DNA of 64,000 nt, taken from an uncultured Acidimicrobiia bacterium. Its GTDB lineage: Bacteria > Actinomycetota > Acidimicrobiia > Acidimicrobiales > CAIXPF01. The notes below the pieces were generated by a model. That model saw only the letters and a program-made list of their open reading frames with translations. It was not told the DNA's origin and did no database searches. Both the position numbers and the translations under genes were made by a program. Where the stretch lies: positions 17,182 to 81,181 of the forward strand of contig CAIXPF010000030.1 of assembly GCA_903921205.1 (NCBI GenBank), written 5' to 3'. Position 1 is the stretch's first letter; each line of letters begins with the position of its first letter. Shown here in pieces: positions 1-8,352 of this stretch.

Positions 1-1037
1 GCGAGGACCGTGACCCCGTTCGCGGCACCGAGCAGCTTGGCCACGTTCACGTTCAACAGGGTGGTCGAGGTGAAGCCGTGGAAGGCCGGTGGAACCGACA
101 CCGAGCGGCAGTCGGCCAGTGGACCGTCGTCGACCGTGGAACCGTTGGCGTCGAGCAGCTCGAAACGTCCGAGCCAGTCCTCGAGGGACGACTCGGCGAT
201 GACCTCCTTGTTGGTGCGCAACGCCCGGGCCTCCGAGCCGGGCCCGGTGGGGGCCACGAAGTCCAGCCCCGGCGGGGTGGTCCGCACCACCACCCGGGCG
301 ACGTCGCCGGTCATGCGGATGCTCAGCACCGAACCGTCCACGACCAGCTGACGTTGCAGGATCGGCGACTCCGGATCGGCGACGTCGACCTGCCACAGGA
401 CGCTGCGGTTGTCGAACCACGGCATGACCGCCGGTTGGTCGCCGACGGTGGGGCCCCCGTCGGTGGTCGTGACCTGCGGCTGACCGGTGACGAGCAGGGT
501 GGTGCCCACCCGGACCAGCTGGGTGGCGGTGCCCGGCAGGTCGAGGCTGCCCACCACCTTCGGGGTCGGGCCGGCCGTCACGATGTGCAGGCGACCCCCG
601 GCCAGCACGAACAGGTGGGCGCCGTCGGTCTTGACCAGGTCACCCTCGTCGATGCCGGCCTCTACCGCGTTCGTCGTGGAATAGGCCGTGCCCGATCCGC
701 TGGAGCCGGACGGCGGGACCGAGCCGGTGTCCGTTCCGGAGCTCCCGGAGCTGTCGGCGGCACGGGACACCTCGGCCATCATCGGCTGCGGGTAGGTGCC
801 GAGCCCCTCGAGCCCGTAGGGGGTGACCCGTTCCCCGCCGACCTTCTTGAGGTGGGCGAGCAGGTCGTCACAGGCATCGAACCCCCGCAGCGATGCCGCA
901 AGGGCGAAGCGGGCCGTGCCTGCGGCCGGGTCGCCGCCCGAGCCGATGTCGTCGCCGGCGTTGCTACAGGCGGCGCCGAGCAGGCTCAGGCAGCCGAGCG
1001 CGACCAGGATTCGGGCGGGACGACGGAACGGTCGCAT
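1..1037 (-). CDS. Secreted beta-propeller lipoprotein (partial, C-terminus off the left edge)
   Basis: The gene enters from the left edge, so its stop and C-terminal part are not seen. Its ATG is preceded by GGAGGA five bases away. The product starts with a basic n-region and a hydrophobic core ending in LLGAAC (Cys24), a lipobox-like site, so export and membrane anchoring are likely. Around residues 95-115 it carries TTNAVEAGIDEGDLVKTDG, close to the hallmark of the secreted C-terminal beta-propeller family (Pfam Beta_propel); strand-rich sequence follows as far as the window edge. Between the lipobox and this motif lies a Ser/Gly/Asp-rich linker. No enzymatic role is known for the family; a surface or binding role is inferred. 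It is not obviously co-transcribed with leuD, whose stop lies about 120 bases upstream of this start. Confidence 0.75.
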   Translation of the reverse strand, partial: MRPFRRPARILVALGCLSLLGAACSNAGDDIGSGGDPAAGTARFALAASLRGFDACDDLLAHLKKVGGERVTPYGLEGLGTYPQPMMAEVSRAADSSGSSGTDTGSVPPSGSSGSGTAYSTTNAVEAGIDEGDLVKTDGAHLFVLAGGRLHIVTAGPTPKVVGSLDLPGTATQLVRVGTTLLVTGQPQVTTTDGGPTVGDQPAVMPWFDNRSVLWQVDVADPESPILQRQLVVDGSVLSIRMTGDVARVVVRTTPPGLDFVAPTGPGSEARALRTNKEVIAESSLEDWLGRFELLDANGSTVDDGPLADCRSVSVPPAFHGFTSTTLLNVNVAKLLGAANGVTVL

Positions 1038-1053
1038 GGGCTTCCTCCGGGCA

Positions 1054-1112
1054 GGATCGGACGGGTGGCGCCGGCCGTCACCGAGGACGACCGCAACGTT
1101 CCCGTCCGATCC
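1054..1112. repeat. 12-bp perfect inverted repeat in the leuD-lipoprotein gap
   Basis: GGATCGGACGGG at 1054-1065 is the exact reverse complement of 1101-1112, with a 35-base spacer. On the leftward strand it lies between the leuD stop and the lipoprotein start. It could be a terminator-like or leader hairpin, but there is no T-run next to it, so its role is open. Confidence 0.5.
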
Positions 1113-1158
1113 AGTGTGCCCGTCTGCGGACCGTTCGTCAGGGCAGGGTGGTCCCTTT

Positions 1159-1752
1159 TCAGGCGACCTTCGGCTTGAATCCGGCCCGGCCACCCTCGTA
1201 GGTGGCGATGTCGTCGGCCATGCGCAGGGTGAGGCCGATCTCGTCGAGGCCCTCCAGGAAGCGCTCCTGGGTGGCCGGATCGAGGGCGAAGGACGCCTCG
1301 ATCCCGATGGAGGGCACGGCGACCACCAGGCGCTCCACGTCCACGGTGATCTCGGTGGTGGGGTCGGCCTCGACCGCAGCCATGATCCGGGTGACCACCT
1401 CGGCGTCGAGCTGTGCGGTGACCAGCCCGTTCTTGCCCGAGTTGTTCTTGAAGATGTCGCCGAAGCGGGGCGAGATCACGGCCTTGAAGCCGTAGTCCAT
1501 GATCGCCCACACGGCGTGTTCCCGGGAGGAACCGGTACCGAAGTTCGGACCGGCAACCAAGACGGTGGCCCCGGCGTAGCGCTCGTTGTTGAGCACGAAG
1601 TTCCGATCGTCCCGCCAGGCCGAGAACAGCCCGACGCCGAAGCCGGTGCGCTCGACGCGCTTGAGCCACGAGGCGGGGATGATCTGGTCGGTGTCGACAT
1701 CGGAGCGGTTCAGGGGGACGGCGGTGCCGGTGACGATGCGTACTGCTTCCAT
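1159..1752 (-). CDS. leuD: 3-isopropylmalate dehydratase small subunit
   Basis: Encodes the 197-residue small subunit of isopropylmalate isomerase, the usual family length. With LeuC it interconverts 2- and 3-isopropylmalate in leucine synthesis, and citramalate with its isomer in the citramalate route to isoleucine. The start MEAVRIVTGTAVPLNRSDVDTDQIIPA is typical, and the swivelling-domain core GPNFGTGSSREHAVWA is present near residues 64-79. The ATG lies 11 bases after the leuC stop with GGAGCACGTC upstream, so the two are one operon. The frame stays open upstream into leuC, but that extension is only a shadow of leuC in another phase. Expression is likely set by the shared operator at 3234-3254. 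Confidence 0.96.
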   Translation of the reverse strand: MEAVRIVTGTAVPLNRSDVDTDQIIPASWLKRVERTGFGVGLFSAWRDDRNFVLNNERYAGATVLVAGPNFGTGSSREHAVWAIMDYGFKAVISPRFGDIFKNNSGKNGLVTAQLDAEVVTRIMAAVEADPTTEITVDVERLVVAVPSIGIEASFALDPATQERFLEGLDEIGLTLRMADDIATYEGGRAGFKPKVA

Positions 1753-1763
1753 GACGTGCTCCT

Positions 1764-3179
1764 TCAGCCCAACTCGGCGGGGGTGGTGAACGTGCCGGCG
1801 ATGGCGGTGGCTGCAGCCACCGCGGGGGAGACCAGGTGGGTGCGCGCCCCCGGACCCTGGCGACCCTCGAAGTTGCGGTTGGAGGTGGACGCCGACCGCT
1901 TGCCCGGCGGGATCTTGTCGGGGTTCATGGCCAGACAGGCCGAGCACCCCGGCTCGCGCCATTCGAACCCGGCGTCGATGAACGCCCGGTGCAGGCCCTC
2001 GGCCTCGGCCTGGACCTTGACCGCATAGGACCCGGGCACGATCCAGCCGGTGACGGTCGGGGCGATCTGGCGACCCTGCACCACCGAGGCGGCGAGACGC
2101 AGGTCCTCGATGCGGGAGTTGGTGCAGGATCCGATGAACACGTAGTCGACGGCGATGTCGCGGATGGCCATGCCGGCCTGCAGGCCCATGTAGTCGAGGG
2201 CGCGGGCGCAGGCGTCGCGTTCGATGGGGTCGGCGAAGTCCTCCGGCCGGGGCACATCGGCGTCGATGGCGGCGACCTGGGCCGGGTTGGTGCCCCACGA
2301 CACCTGCGGCAGGATCTGGGAGGCGTCGAGGTCGACGACCTTGTCGAAGACCGCGCCGTCCTCGGTGTACAGGGTTTGCCAGTATGCCAGGGCCTGGTCC
2401 CAGGCCTCGCCGGTGGGGGCGTGGGCACGGCCCTTCAGGTAGTCGAAGGTGGTCTGATCGGGGGCGACGAGGCCGGCCTTGGCCCCACCCTCGATCGACA
2501 TGTTGCACAGGGTCATCCGGCCTTCCATCGACAGCGCACGGATGGCCGAGCCGCGGTACTCGATGATGTAGCCCATGCCGCCGCCGGTACCGATGTGGCC
2601 GATGACGGCGAGGGTGATGTCCTTGGCGGTGGCGCCGGGAGGAAGGGTGCCCTCGACGTTGACCGCCATCTGCTTGGGGCGAACCTGCTGCAGGGTCTGG
2701 GTGGCGAGCACGTGCTCGACCTCGGAGGTCCCGATCCCGAACGCGATGGCCCCGAATGCACCGTGGGTGGAGGTGTGCGAGTCGCCGCACACGATGGTCA
2801 TGCCCGGCTGGGTCAGGCCCTGCTCGGGGCCGATGACGTGCACGATGCCCTGGCCGGGGTCACCCATGGCGTGCAGGGTGAAGCCGAACTCGGCGGCGTT
2901 CTCACGCATCACCTCGACCTGGCGGCGGCTGATCGGGTCCTCGATGCCCTCGATGCCCTCGACCGGGGTGGTGGGGACGTTGTGGTCCTCGGTGGCCACG
3001 GTCAGATCGGGTCGGCGGATCCTGCGGCCGGCGAGACGCAGGCCGTCGAAGGCCTGGGGGCTGGTGACCTCGTGCACCAGGTGCAGGTCGATGTAGAGCA
3101 GATCGGGCTCGCCCTGGCCGCCGGCTCGGACGGTGTGGTCGTCCCAGATCTTCTGGGCCAGGGTGCGGGGTTGGGCCAT
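1764..3179 (-). CDS. leuC: 3-isopropylmalate dehydratase large subunit
   Basis: A 471-residue aconitase-superfamily protein, full length for the family. The three [4Fe-4S] ligands are visible: Cys352 in GSCTNSR, and Cys412 and Cys415 in GCSACLAMN. The substrate-loop signature [13 protein letters not shown] is at 131-143. It forms a heterodimer with LeuD and acts in the cytosol on 2-isopropylmalate. Because cimA and leuB lie 2.5 kb away, it probably also isomerises citramalate for isoleucine. It is the first gene of the leftward leuCD operon and is divergent from an IclR-type regulator. GTGAGG sits about eight bases before the ATG and a long leader of about 55 bases separates the start from the operator. 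Confidence 0.97.
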   Translation of the reverse strand: MAQPRTLAQKIWDDHTVRAGGQGEPDLLYIDLHLVHEVTSPQAFDGLRLAGRRIRRPDLTVATEDHNVPTTPVEGIEGIEDPISRRQVEVMRENAAEFGFTLHAMGDPGQGIVHVIGPEQGLTQPGMTIVCGDSHTSTHGAFGAIAFGIGTSEVEHVLATQTLQQVRPKQMAVNVEGTLPPGATAKDITLAVIGHIGTGGGMGYIIEYRGSAIRALSMEGRMTLCNMSIEGGAKAGLVAPDQTTFDYLKGRAHAPTGEAWDQALAYWQTLYTEDGAVFDKVVDLDASQILPQVSWGTNPAQVAAIDADVPRPEDFADPIERDACARALDYMGLQAGMAIRDIAVDYVFIGSCTNSRIEDLRLAASVVQGRQIAPTVTGWIVPGSYAVKVQAEAEGLHRAFIDAGFEWREPGCSACLAMNPDKIPPGKRSASTSNRNFEGRQGPGARTHLVSPAVAAATAIAGTFTTPAELG

Positions 3180-3233
3180 GGTGGGACCTCACTTGCCGGG
3201 ACTGCGCGCTGGGGTGCTCCGGCGGTGGTTGAT

Positions 3234-3254
3234 TTGTCTCATATGTTGAGACAA
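3234..3254. promoter_or_regulatory. Inverted-repeat operator between leuCD and the IclR-type regulator
   Basis: TTGTCTCA, five bases TATGT, then TGAGACAA form a perfect 8+8 inverted repeat in the divergent region. The hexamer TATGTT (3242-3247) inside it fits a -10 box for the rightward regulator gene, so binding would block that promoter. It also lies about 55 bases upstream of leuC. In corynebacteria and streptomycetes the leuCD-adjacent IclR proteins LtbR and NdgR bind the equivalent region; assignment here is by position and symmetry. Confidence 0.7.
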
Positions 3255-3265
3255 GATTCCGACTG

Positions 3266-3922
3266 ATGGATGGCAGGCTATCCGGGGTCGGAGTGGTGGA
3301 CAAGGCCGTCGCGCTGCTCGCTGCGGTGGAGTCCGGGGCCCGGACCCTCAACGAGCTGGTCGAGGTGACCGGGCTGCCCCGACCGACCGTCCACCGGCTC
3401 GCCGGGGCGCTGGTGGCCCACGGCCTGGTCCGCCGTGACGAGGAGTTGCGCTACCTGCCGGGCCTGCGCCTGATCGCGCTCGGCCGGGCGGCCTCGCAGT
3501 CCTTGCCGTTGGCCCGGGTGGCCCAACGGCCGCTCGAGGATCTGCGCGACGCCACCGGCGAGTCGGCCCAGCTGTACGTGCGCGAAGGGGAAGGACGGGT
3601 GTGCGTGGCGGTGGCCGAATCGCCGCACGGGCTACGGACCATCGTGCCCCTAGGAGCCGTGCTCGACCTGCGACGCGGCTCTGCCGGTGCGGTGCTGCGG
3701 GCCGAACCGGCGGTGCTGGCCCGCGGTTTCGCCGACAGCGTCGGCGAGCGCGAAACCGGGGTGGCGTCGGTGAGTGCCCCGGTCCTGCACGGCGACCGCG
3801 TCGTGGCTGCGATCAGCGTGTCGGGGCCGGTCGACCGGACCAGCCGCGAGCCGGCCCGGCGCTACGCCGCTGCGGTCATGGCCGCGGCCCGTGCCGTGGA
3901 GGTCGCCGCCGGTCTGCGTTGA
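3266..3922 (+). CDS. IclR-family transcriptional regulator of leuCD (LtbR/NdgR type)
   Basis: A 218-residue protein, about the length of the LtbR/NdgR/AreB group. Residues 28-55 form the winged helix-turn-helix, with TLNELVEVTGLPRPTVHRL. The C-terminal two thirds are the IclR effector domain, including the AQLYVREGEGRVCVAVAES segment. It is transcribed divergently from leuCD, the conserved arrangement for this group in actinobacteria, where the protein represses leucine genes in response to amino acid supply. The operator at 3234-3254 overlaps its own promoter, so autoregulation is likely. Start chosen at the ATG just after that operator; the protein then begins close to the conserved GVGVVDKAVALL segment. 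Confidence 0.9.
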   Translation: MDGRLSGVGVVDKAVALLAAVESGARTLNELVEVTGLPRPTVHRLAGALVAHGLVRRDEELRYLPGLRLIALGRAASQSLPLARVAQRPLEDLRDATGESAQLYVREGEGRVCVAVAESPHGLRTIVPLGAVLDLRRGSAGAVLRAEPAVLARGFADSVGERETGVASVSAPVLHGDRVVAAISVSGPVDRTSREPARRYAAAVMAAARAVEVAAGLR

Positions 3923-3968
3923 GGGCAGGTCGCGTCGCCGGACGAGTACACGACGCCGTCGGGGGCGG

Positions 3969-4778
3969 TCAGCTGCCCAGCACGTGATCGACGGCGTCGA
4001 GCAACGCCGGGATGAACCGTTCCGGCCGGCGGGGGCAGGCGTGGTGGTCGGCATCGACCTCGACGGTCCGCGCGTCGGGGATGGTGGCGGCCAGCTTGCG
4101 CTGCCGGTCGGGCGGAACCGTGGTGTCCGAGGTGGTGATCACCACGGCGGTGGGGACGTCGACCTCGCCGATCCACTCGTGCGAGCTGAACTCGCCGATG
4201 GCCGCGCCCGCCTCGAGCAGGGCGCAGAGGTCGTGGCCGGCCACCTCCTCGAGGGCCCACGGCTCCAGGCCGAGCGCCGCGGTGCGCAGCTCCACCAGCC
4301 GGGAGAGGGTCTGGTCGCGCAGCGGTCCGGGAGCCAGCCGGCCGACGCCGGCGAGCCGGGACAGGCCGTTGAAGAACACCTGGTCACCGGCGGTGCCCCG
4401 GAAGTTGCGGCTGGTCGAGCACAGGATCAGGCCCTCGACGGCATGGCGGTGGCGGCGCCACAACAGCTGCGCCACCAGACCACCCATCGAATACCCGACC
4501 GGGACGATGCCCTCGAGGTCGAGCTCGACGGCGAGCGCTGCGATGTCGTCGGCGCAGTCCTCCAGGCTGAAGCGTTGCGGACTGCGCAGCCCGCGTCCGT
4601 GGCCGCGCAGGTCGCAGGCCACCACGTGGGCCTGTTCCGCCAGCGGCTCGTAGGCCGGGAACCAGTTGAGGTCGGCCGTGGCGGTCCACCCGTGCAGCAG
4701 CACCAGGCTGGGCCGGCCGGGACGTCGTTCGCCGGCCTGGCGGACGAACAGCTCGCCACGGCCGGGAAGGTCCACCAC
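3969..4778 (-). CDS. Alpha/beta-fold hydrolase
   Basis: A canonical alpha/beta hydrolase: LLHGWTATADLNW forms the oxyanion-hole HG region, GYSMGG carries the nucleophile Ser, TTSDTTVP probably supplies the acidic residue, and DADHHACPRRPE the catalytic His. The substrate is not predictable; relatives include esterases and haloperoxidase-like enzymes. It follows greA on the same strand with about 46 bases between. The start is uncertain. I prefer a GTG at 4778, where the conserved VVDLPGRGELFVR begins; another GTG at 4865 would overlap greA by about 40 bases and add a low-complexity leader. Confidence 0.85.
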   Translation of the reverse strand: MVDLPGRGELFVRQAGERRPGRPSLVLLHGWTATADLNWFPAYEPLAEQAHVVACDLRGHGRGLRSPQRFSLEDCADDIAALAVELDLEGIVPVGYSMGGLVAQLLWRRHRHAVEGLILCSTSRNFRGTAGDQVFFNGLSRLAGVGRLAPGPLRDQTLSRLVELRTAALGLEPWALEEVAGHDLCALLEAGAAIGEFSSHEWIGEVDVPTAVVITTSDTTVPPDRQRKLAATIPDARTVEVDADHHACPRRPERFIPALLDAVDHVLGS

Positions 4779-4824
4779 CTGCCCGGCGGGCAGCGGCGGT
4801 CGGCCCGAGGCGGCGGCCGGGCCG

Positions 4825-5307
4825 TCAGGCGTCGATGGCGACAACCTCGACCCGCAGCTGTCCACCTGGTGCCTCGTAGCTGACCACGTCGCCGGGCTTG
4901 GCGCCCAGCATGGCCTGGCCCAGCGGTGAACCCGGCGACATCACCGGGTGCTCGGTGCCACGCTCCTCGATGGAGCCCACCAGGTACTTCTCGATGTCGG
5001 TGTCGCCCTCGTAGCGGACGCTCACCACGCAGCCGACCCGGACCACGCCGGCATCGGCGTCGCCCTCCTCGACCACCTTGGCGTTGCCCAGGATCACCGA
5101 CAGACGGCCGATCCGGCCCTCCATCTTCCCCTGCTCCTCCTTGGCGGCGTGGTAGTCGCCGTTCTCGGAGAGGTCGCCCAGCTCGCGGGCTGCCTCGATC
5201 CGGCGGGCGATGTCCACCCGGCCCCGGGTCTTGAGGTCCTCGAGTTCGGCCTTGAGGCGATCGAATGCAGCGCGCGACAACTCGTGAACTTCAGCCACGC
5301 CGCACAT
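4825..5307 (-). CDS. greA: Transcription elongation factor GreA
   Basis: About 160 residues, the normal GreA size. The N-terminal coiled coil spans roughly residues 10-85 and carries the acidic tip motif [15 protein letters not shown], which reaches into the RNA polymerase secondary channel and stimulates cleavage of backtracked RNA. The C-terminal FKBP-like domain ends with [23 protein letters not shown]. Either ATG 5307 or the in-frame GTG 5298 (giving a start of VAEVHELS) could be used. The open frame continues upstream through the 12-bp repeats, but that part is unlike any GreA and is rejected. It diverges from the leuB-cimA leader region. Confidence 0.93.
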   Translation of the reverse strand: MCGVAEVHELSRAAFDRLKAELEDLKTRGRVDIARRIEAARELGDLSENGDYHAAKEEQGKMEGRIGRLSVILGNAKVVEEGDADAGVVRVGCVVSVRYEGDTDIEKYLVGSIEERGTEHPVMSPGSPLGQAMLGAKPGDVVSYEAPGGQLRVEVVAIDA

Positions 5308-5418
5308 GCTACCGAGCGTGACCCCCATGGCGGTGGTCGGCCTGCGTCGCCGGGGCGTGATGCCGATCCAGTCACGGCGGGTGCCGCCACCGTCGATGCT
5401 CGCGTCGCCCGTCGGGCC

Positions 5419-5472
5419 GACGTTGCGGTTGACGTTCGGGTTGACGTTCCGGTTGACGTTCCGGTTGACGTT
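5419..5472. repeat. 12-bp tandem repeat upstream of the leuB-cimA leader
   Basis: Four and a half units of the type GACGTTCCGGTT lie head to tail at 5419-5430, 5431-5442, 5443-5454, 5455-5466 and 5467-5472. The unit junctions create TTGACG four times (from 5429, 5441, 5453 and 5465), each resembling a -35 box. The last one has a suitable spacing to a possible -10 at 5489. Confidence 0.85.
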
Positions 5473-5494
5473 GTGGGCGGCACGCGAGGAGACT
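5465..5494 (+). promoter_or_regulatory. Putative promoter of the leuB-cimA leader transcript
   Basis: TTGACG at 5465-5470, an 18-base spacer and GAGACT at 5489-5494. The -10 box is weak but has the A2 and T6 that matter most, and it lies 8 bases before ATG 5503. That spacing matches the leaderless starts seen elsewhere in the window. Confidence 0.45.
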
Positions 5495-5502
5495 GCGGGG
5501 CG

Positions 5503-5541
5503 ATGTACGCAGCACGACGCGCGACCATCAGCATTCCGTAG
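5503..5541 (+). CDS. Putative 12-residue leader peptide (Ile-type attenuator)
   Basis: ATG to TAG encodes [12 protein letters not shown]. Two of the last four codons before the stop region are Ile (ATC, ATT), and ATT is a rare codon in this GC-rich DNA. The frame is followed at once by a strong hairpin and an intrinsic terminator, then by leuB and cimA, whose pathway gives isoleucine and leucine. This is the layout of a translation-coupled attenuator: ribosomes stalling on Ile codons would alter folding downstream. Translation could start leaderless from GAGACT, or from AGGAG twelve bases upstream. The idea is inferred from layout; no homologous leader peptide is known to me. Confidence 0.6.
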   Translation: MYAARRATISIP

Positions 5542-5564
5542 CGCACGCCGCCCTCGGCGTGCGC
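5541..5564 (+). promoter_or_regulatory. Leader hairpin 1 (pause or anti-antiterminator stem)
   Basis: GCGCACGCCG, loop CCCT, CGGCGTGCGC form a perfect 10-bp stem that starts on the last base of the leader stop codon. Its CCGCCC (5548-5553) is complementary to GGGCGG (5584-5589) in the 3' arm of the terminator, so the two structures can compete. Confidence 0.65.
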
Positions 5565-5569
5565 ACAGA

Positions 5570-5595
5570 CCGTCCACCCCGGTGGGCGGTTTTTT
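5570..5595 (+). terminator. Intrinsic terminator in the leuB-cimA leader
   Basis: CCGTCCACC and GGTGGGCGG (5570-5578 and 5581-5589) pair over nine positions with one G-T wobble, and six T residues follow at once. No gene ends just upstream on this strand except the 12-codon leader, so this terminator most likely controls read-through into leuB, about 95 bases downstream. Confidence 0.8.
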
Positions 5596-5689
5596 GTTTC
5601 ACGGACAGCCAAGGCTTCGGATGTGGAGGGCCGCATCCGACCAGCGTCCGGGGTGGGACCCCGAACGGGAAGCAGGAGGACGGTTCAGG

Positions 5690-6688
5690 ATGGCCAGCAC
5701 GTATCGGGTGGGTGTGGTTCGCGGCGACGGTATCGGTCTCGAGGTGATCGACGAGGGCCTCAAGGTCATCGAGGCCGCCGGTGTCACCCTCGACACGATC
5801 GACTACGACCTCGGCGGGGCACGGTACCTGCGCGACGGCACCATCCTGCCCGACTCGGTGCTCGACGAGTGGCGCGGCCTCGACGCCATCTACCTCGGTG
5901 CGGTCGGTACCCCCGGGGTCCCGCCGGGCGTGATCGAGCGTGGCCTGCTGCTCAAGATGCGCTTCGAGCTCGATCTGTTCGTCAACCAGCGGCCCTTCGT
6001 CGACGCGGCCAAGGGCATCGACTTCATCGTGATCCGCGAGAACACCGAGGGCACCTACGCCGGCGAGGGTGGCTTCCTGCGCAAGGGCACCCCGCACGAG
6101 GTCGCCACCCAGGGCTCGGTGAACACCCGGATGGGTGTCGAGCGTTGCGTTCGTTACGCCTTCGATCTCGCTCGCACCCCTGCGCGCCGCGGACATCTGA
6201 CGATGGTGCACAAGACCAACGTGCTGACCTTCGCCGGTGACCTGTGGGAGCGGACCTTCAACGAGGTCCATGCAGCCGACTACGCCGAGGTCCCCACCGC
6301 GTACAACCACGTCGACGCGGCCTGCATCTACTTCGTGGAGGACCCGCAGCGCTACGACGTGATCGTCACCGACAACCTCTTCGGCGACATCCTCACCGAC
6401 CTCGGCGGGGCCGTGACCGGAGGTATCGGATTCGCCGCCTCGGGCAACCTCAACCCGGCCCGCACCGGCCCGTCGATGTTCGAGCCGGTGCACGGCTCGG
6501 CGCCCGACATCGCCGGGCAGAACAAGGCCAACCCCACCGCGGCGATCCTGTCGGGGGCCATGATGTTGGACTTCCTCGGTGAGCCCGCCGCCGCCGATCG
6601 GATCCGCGCCGCCTGCGCCGCCTCGATGAGCGGCGAGATCACCGGCTCGACCACCTCGGTCGGCGAGCAGATCGCGGCCCGGCTGTGA
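5690..6688 (+). CDS. leuB: 3-isopropylmalate dehydrogenase (isocitrate/isopropylmalate DH family)
   Basis: A 332-residue decarboxylating dehydrogenase. The substrate and metal segments are present: [19 protein letters not shown], and [10 protein letters not shown] with the Mg-binding Asp residues; [10 protein letters not shown] sits in the C-terminal cofactor region. It should oxidise 3-isopropylmalate for leucine and 3-methylmalate for isoleucine, using NAD in the cytosol. CAGGAGGA nine bases upstream supports the ATG. Its stop overlaps the cimA start (GTGA), so the two are translationally coupled. It lies behind the attenuator-like leader at 5503-5595. Tartrate or other beta-decarboxylating relatives are possible, but the pairing with cimA favours LeuB. 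Confidence 0.9.
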   Translation: MASTYRVGVVRGDGIGLEVIDEGLKVIEAAGVTLDTIDYDLGGARYLRDGTILPDSVLDEWRGLDAIYLGAVGTPGVPPGVIERGLLLKMRFELDLFVNQRPFVDAAKGIDFIVIRENTEGTYAGEGGFLRKGTPHEVATQGSVNTRMGVERCVRYAFDLARTPARRGHLTMVHKTNVLTFAGDLWERTFNEVHAADYAEVPTAYNHVDAACIYFVEDPQRYDVIVTDNLFGDILTDLGGAVTGGIGFAASGNLNPARTGPSMFEPVHGSAPDIAGQNKANPTAAILSGAMMLDFLGEPAAADRIRAACAASMSGEITGSTTSVGEQIAARL

Positions 6689-8352
6689 GCGACGCCGAGA
6701 ACGACTCGGCGATGCCGCCGGTCGACCGTTCGCCCCGCTACGACCCGTCGTGGCCGCCGGCGGTCGACGTGTTCGACACCACCCTTCGTGACGGGGCCCA
6801 GTTCGAGGGCATCTCGCTGACCGTCGAGGACAAGCTGGCGGTGGCCGAGGCCCTCGACGACCTCGGGGTGCACTGGATCGAGGGCGGCTACCCCGGGGCG
6901 AACCCCAAGGACGAGGAGTTCTTCCGCCGGGCCGCCGGCGAGCTGAACCTGCGCAATGCCACCCTGGTGGCGTTCGGCTCGACCCGCAAGCCGCTCGGCC
7001 GCAGCGATGACGATCCGACCCTGCGCACCCTGGTCGAGGCCGGGGTGTCCACCGCCTGCATCGTGGGCAAGGGCTGGGATTACCACGTGCTCGAGGCCTT
7101 GCGCACCACCCTCGAGGAGGGTGAGGCCATGGTGGGGGAGTCCGTCGCCTTCCTCAAGGCCCAGGGCCTACGGGTGTTCTTCGACTGCGAGCACTTCTTC
7201 GACGGCTACAAGCGCAACCCCGAGTTCACCCTGCGGGTGCTCGAGGCCGCCGCCACCAACGGTGCCGACTGTCTGGTGCTGTGCGACACCAACGGCGGCT
7301 CGCTGCCGCACGAGGTCGAGCCCATCGTGCGGGAGGTGGTGCGTCACTTCGGCGGGCTGCAGATCGGCATCCACACCCAGAACGACACCGGGTGCGCGGT
7401 GCCCAACGCTCTGGCCGCGGTGATCGGAGGCGCCACCCAGGTACAGGTCACCATGAACGGGTACGGCGAGCGCACCGGCAACTGCGACCTGGTGCAGCTG
7501 ATCCCCAACCTGACGTTGAAGATGGGAATCCGGACCTTGCCCGCCGGTCATCTGGAGCGGCTCACCGAGATCTCCCGTCGGGTGGCCGAGCTGGTCAACC
7601 TGCCGCACCAGAACCAACTGCCCTACGTCGGCCAGTCGGCGTTCGCCCACAAGGCCGGCCTGCACACCTCGGCCATCGCCCGGCGCCCCGACTCCTACGA
7701 GCACATCGACCCGGCACAGGTCGGCAACGGCACCCGCTTCCTGGTGTCGGACCTGTCGGGCCGGGCCACGATGGAGTTCAAGGCCAAGGAATGGGGCATC
7801 GAGCTCGACGGCAAGCAGCTCGGCGTGGTGCTCGACCAGCTCAAGCAGCTCGAGTCGGCTGGCTACCACTTCGAGACCGCCGACGCCTCGCTCGAGCTGC
7901 TGATGCGGCGGGCCACCGGGTGGCGTCCGGATTCCTTCGAGCTCGAGAGCTTCCGGGTGTCGGTGGAGCACCGGCCCGGGGTCACCAGCGAGCTGGTGGA
8001 GAACCCGCTCGGTCATGCGCTGGGCATCGAGACCGAGTGCACCATCAAGCTGCGGGTAGGTGGCGAACGGCTCATCGCCACGGGTGAGGGCAACGGCCCC
8101 GTCAACGCCCTCGACGCTGCGATGCGGGCTGCGCTCGGCGACCGCCTGCCGGTGCTGCAGCGCCTCAGCCTGAGCGACTACAAGGTCCGCGTGCTCAACA
8201 CCGAGGGCGGCACCGGGGCAGTGGTGCGGGTCCTCATCGAGTCGACCAACGGCGTGCGCAAGTGGACGACGATGGGCGTGTCGGAGAACATCATCGAGGC
8301 GTCCTGGCAGGCCCTCGCCGACGCGCTGGACTACGCGCTGCTGGTGGGCTGA
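6685..8352 (+). CDS. cimA: (R)-citramalate synthase
   Basis: A 555-residue HMGL-like/LeuA-family enzyme that condenses pyruvate and acetyl-CoA to citramalate, the first step of the threonine-independent route to 2-oxobutyrate and isoleucine. DTTLRDGAQ (31-39) holds the catalytic Arg-Asp and metal ligand, and HTQND (230-234) the metal-binding His. The C-terminal quarter is the LeuA-type allosteric dimer domain, which in this family senses isoleucine. The N-terminal segment [28 protein letters not shown] fits the CimA (Geobacter type) branch rather than LeuA, which keeps different residues there. Start is the GTG in the GTGA overlap with leuB. Its 3' end overlaps the convergent ACT gene by 22 bases. 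Confidence 0.92.
   Translation: MSDAENDSAMPPVDRSPRYDPSWPPAVDVFDTTLRDGAQFEGISLTVEDKLAVAEALDDLGVHWIEGGYPGANPKDEEFFRRAAGELNLRNATLVAFGSTRKPLGRSDDDPTLRTLVEAGVSTACIVGKGWDYHVLEALRTTLEEGEAMVGESVAFLKAQGLRVFFDCEHFFDGYKRNPEFTLRVLEAAATNGADCLVLCDTNGGSLPHEVEPIVREVVRHFGGLQIGIHTQNDTGCAVPNALAAVIGGATQVQVTMNGYGERTGNCDLVQLIPNLTLKMGIRTLPAGHLERLTEISRRVAELVNLPHQNQLPYVGQSAFAHKAGLHTSAIARRPDSYEHIDPAQVGNGTRFLVSDLSGRATMEFKAKEWGIELDGKQLGVVLDQLKQLESAGYHFETADASLELLMRRATGWRPDSFELESFRVSVEHRPGVTSELVENPLGHALGIETECTIKLRVGGERLIATGEGNGPVNALDAAMRAALGDRLPVLQRLSLSDYKVRVLNTEGGTGAVVRVLIESTNGVRKWTTMGVSENIIEASWQALADALDYALLVG

Noticed and set aside
78..1178. A 366-codon plus-strand frame at the left end
   Set aside because: It is the reverse of the beta-propeller lipoprotein, whose signal peptide and family motif are on the minus strand.
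1753..2790. Longer leuD start upstream within leuC
   Set aside because: The extra sequence is a shadow of leuC in another frame; the natural LeuD start is MEAVRIV with a ribosome site.
5419..5472. CRISPR array
   Set aside because: The tandem repeats here and elsewhere have no unique spacers, and no cas gene is present.
5308..5577. N-terminal extension of greA through the 12-bp repeats (NVNRNVN-type translation)
   Set aside because: Real GreA proteins start near the HELSRAAF segment; the repeat translation is an artefact of the DNA repeat and this region also carries the leuB-cimA leader.
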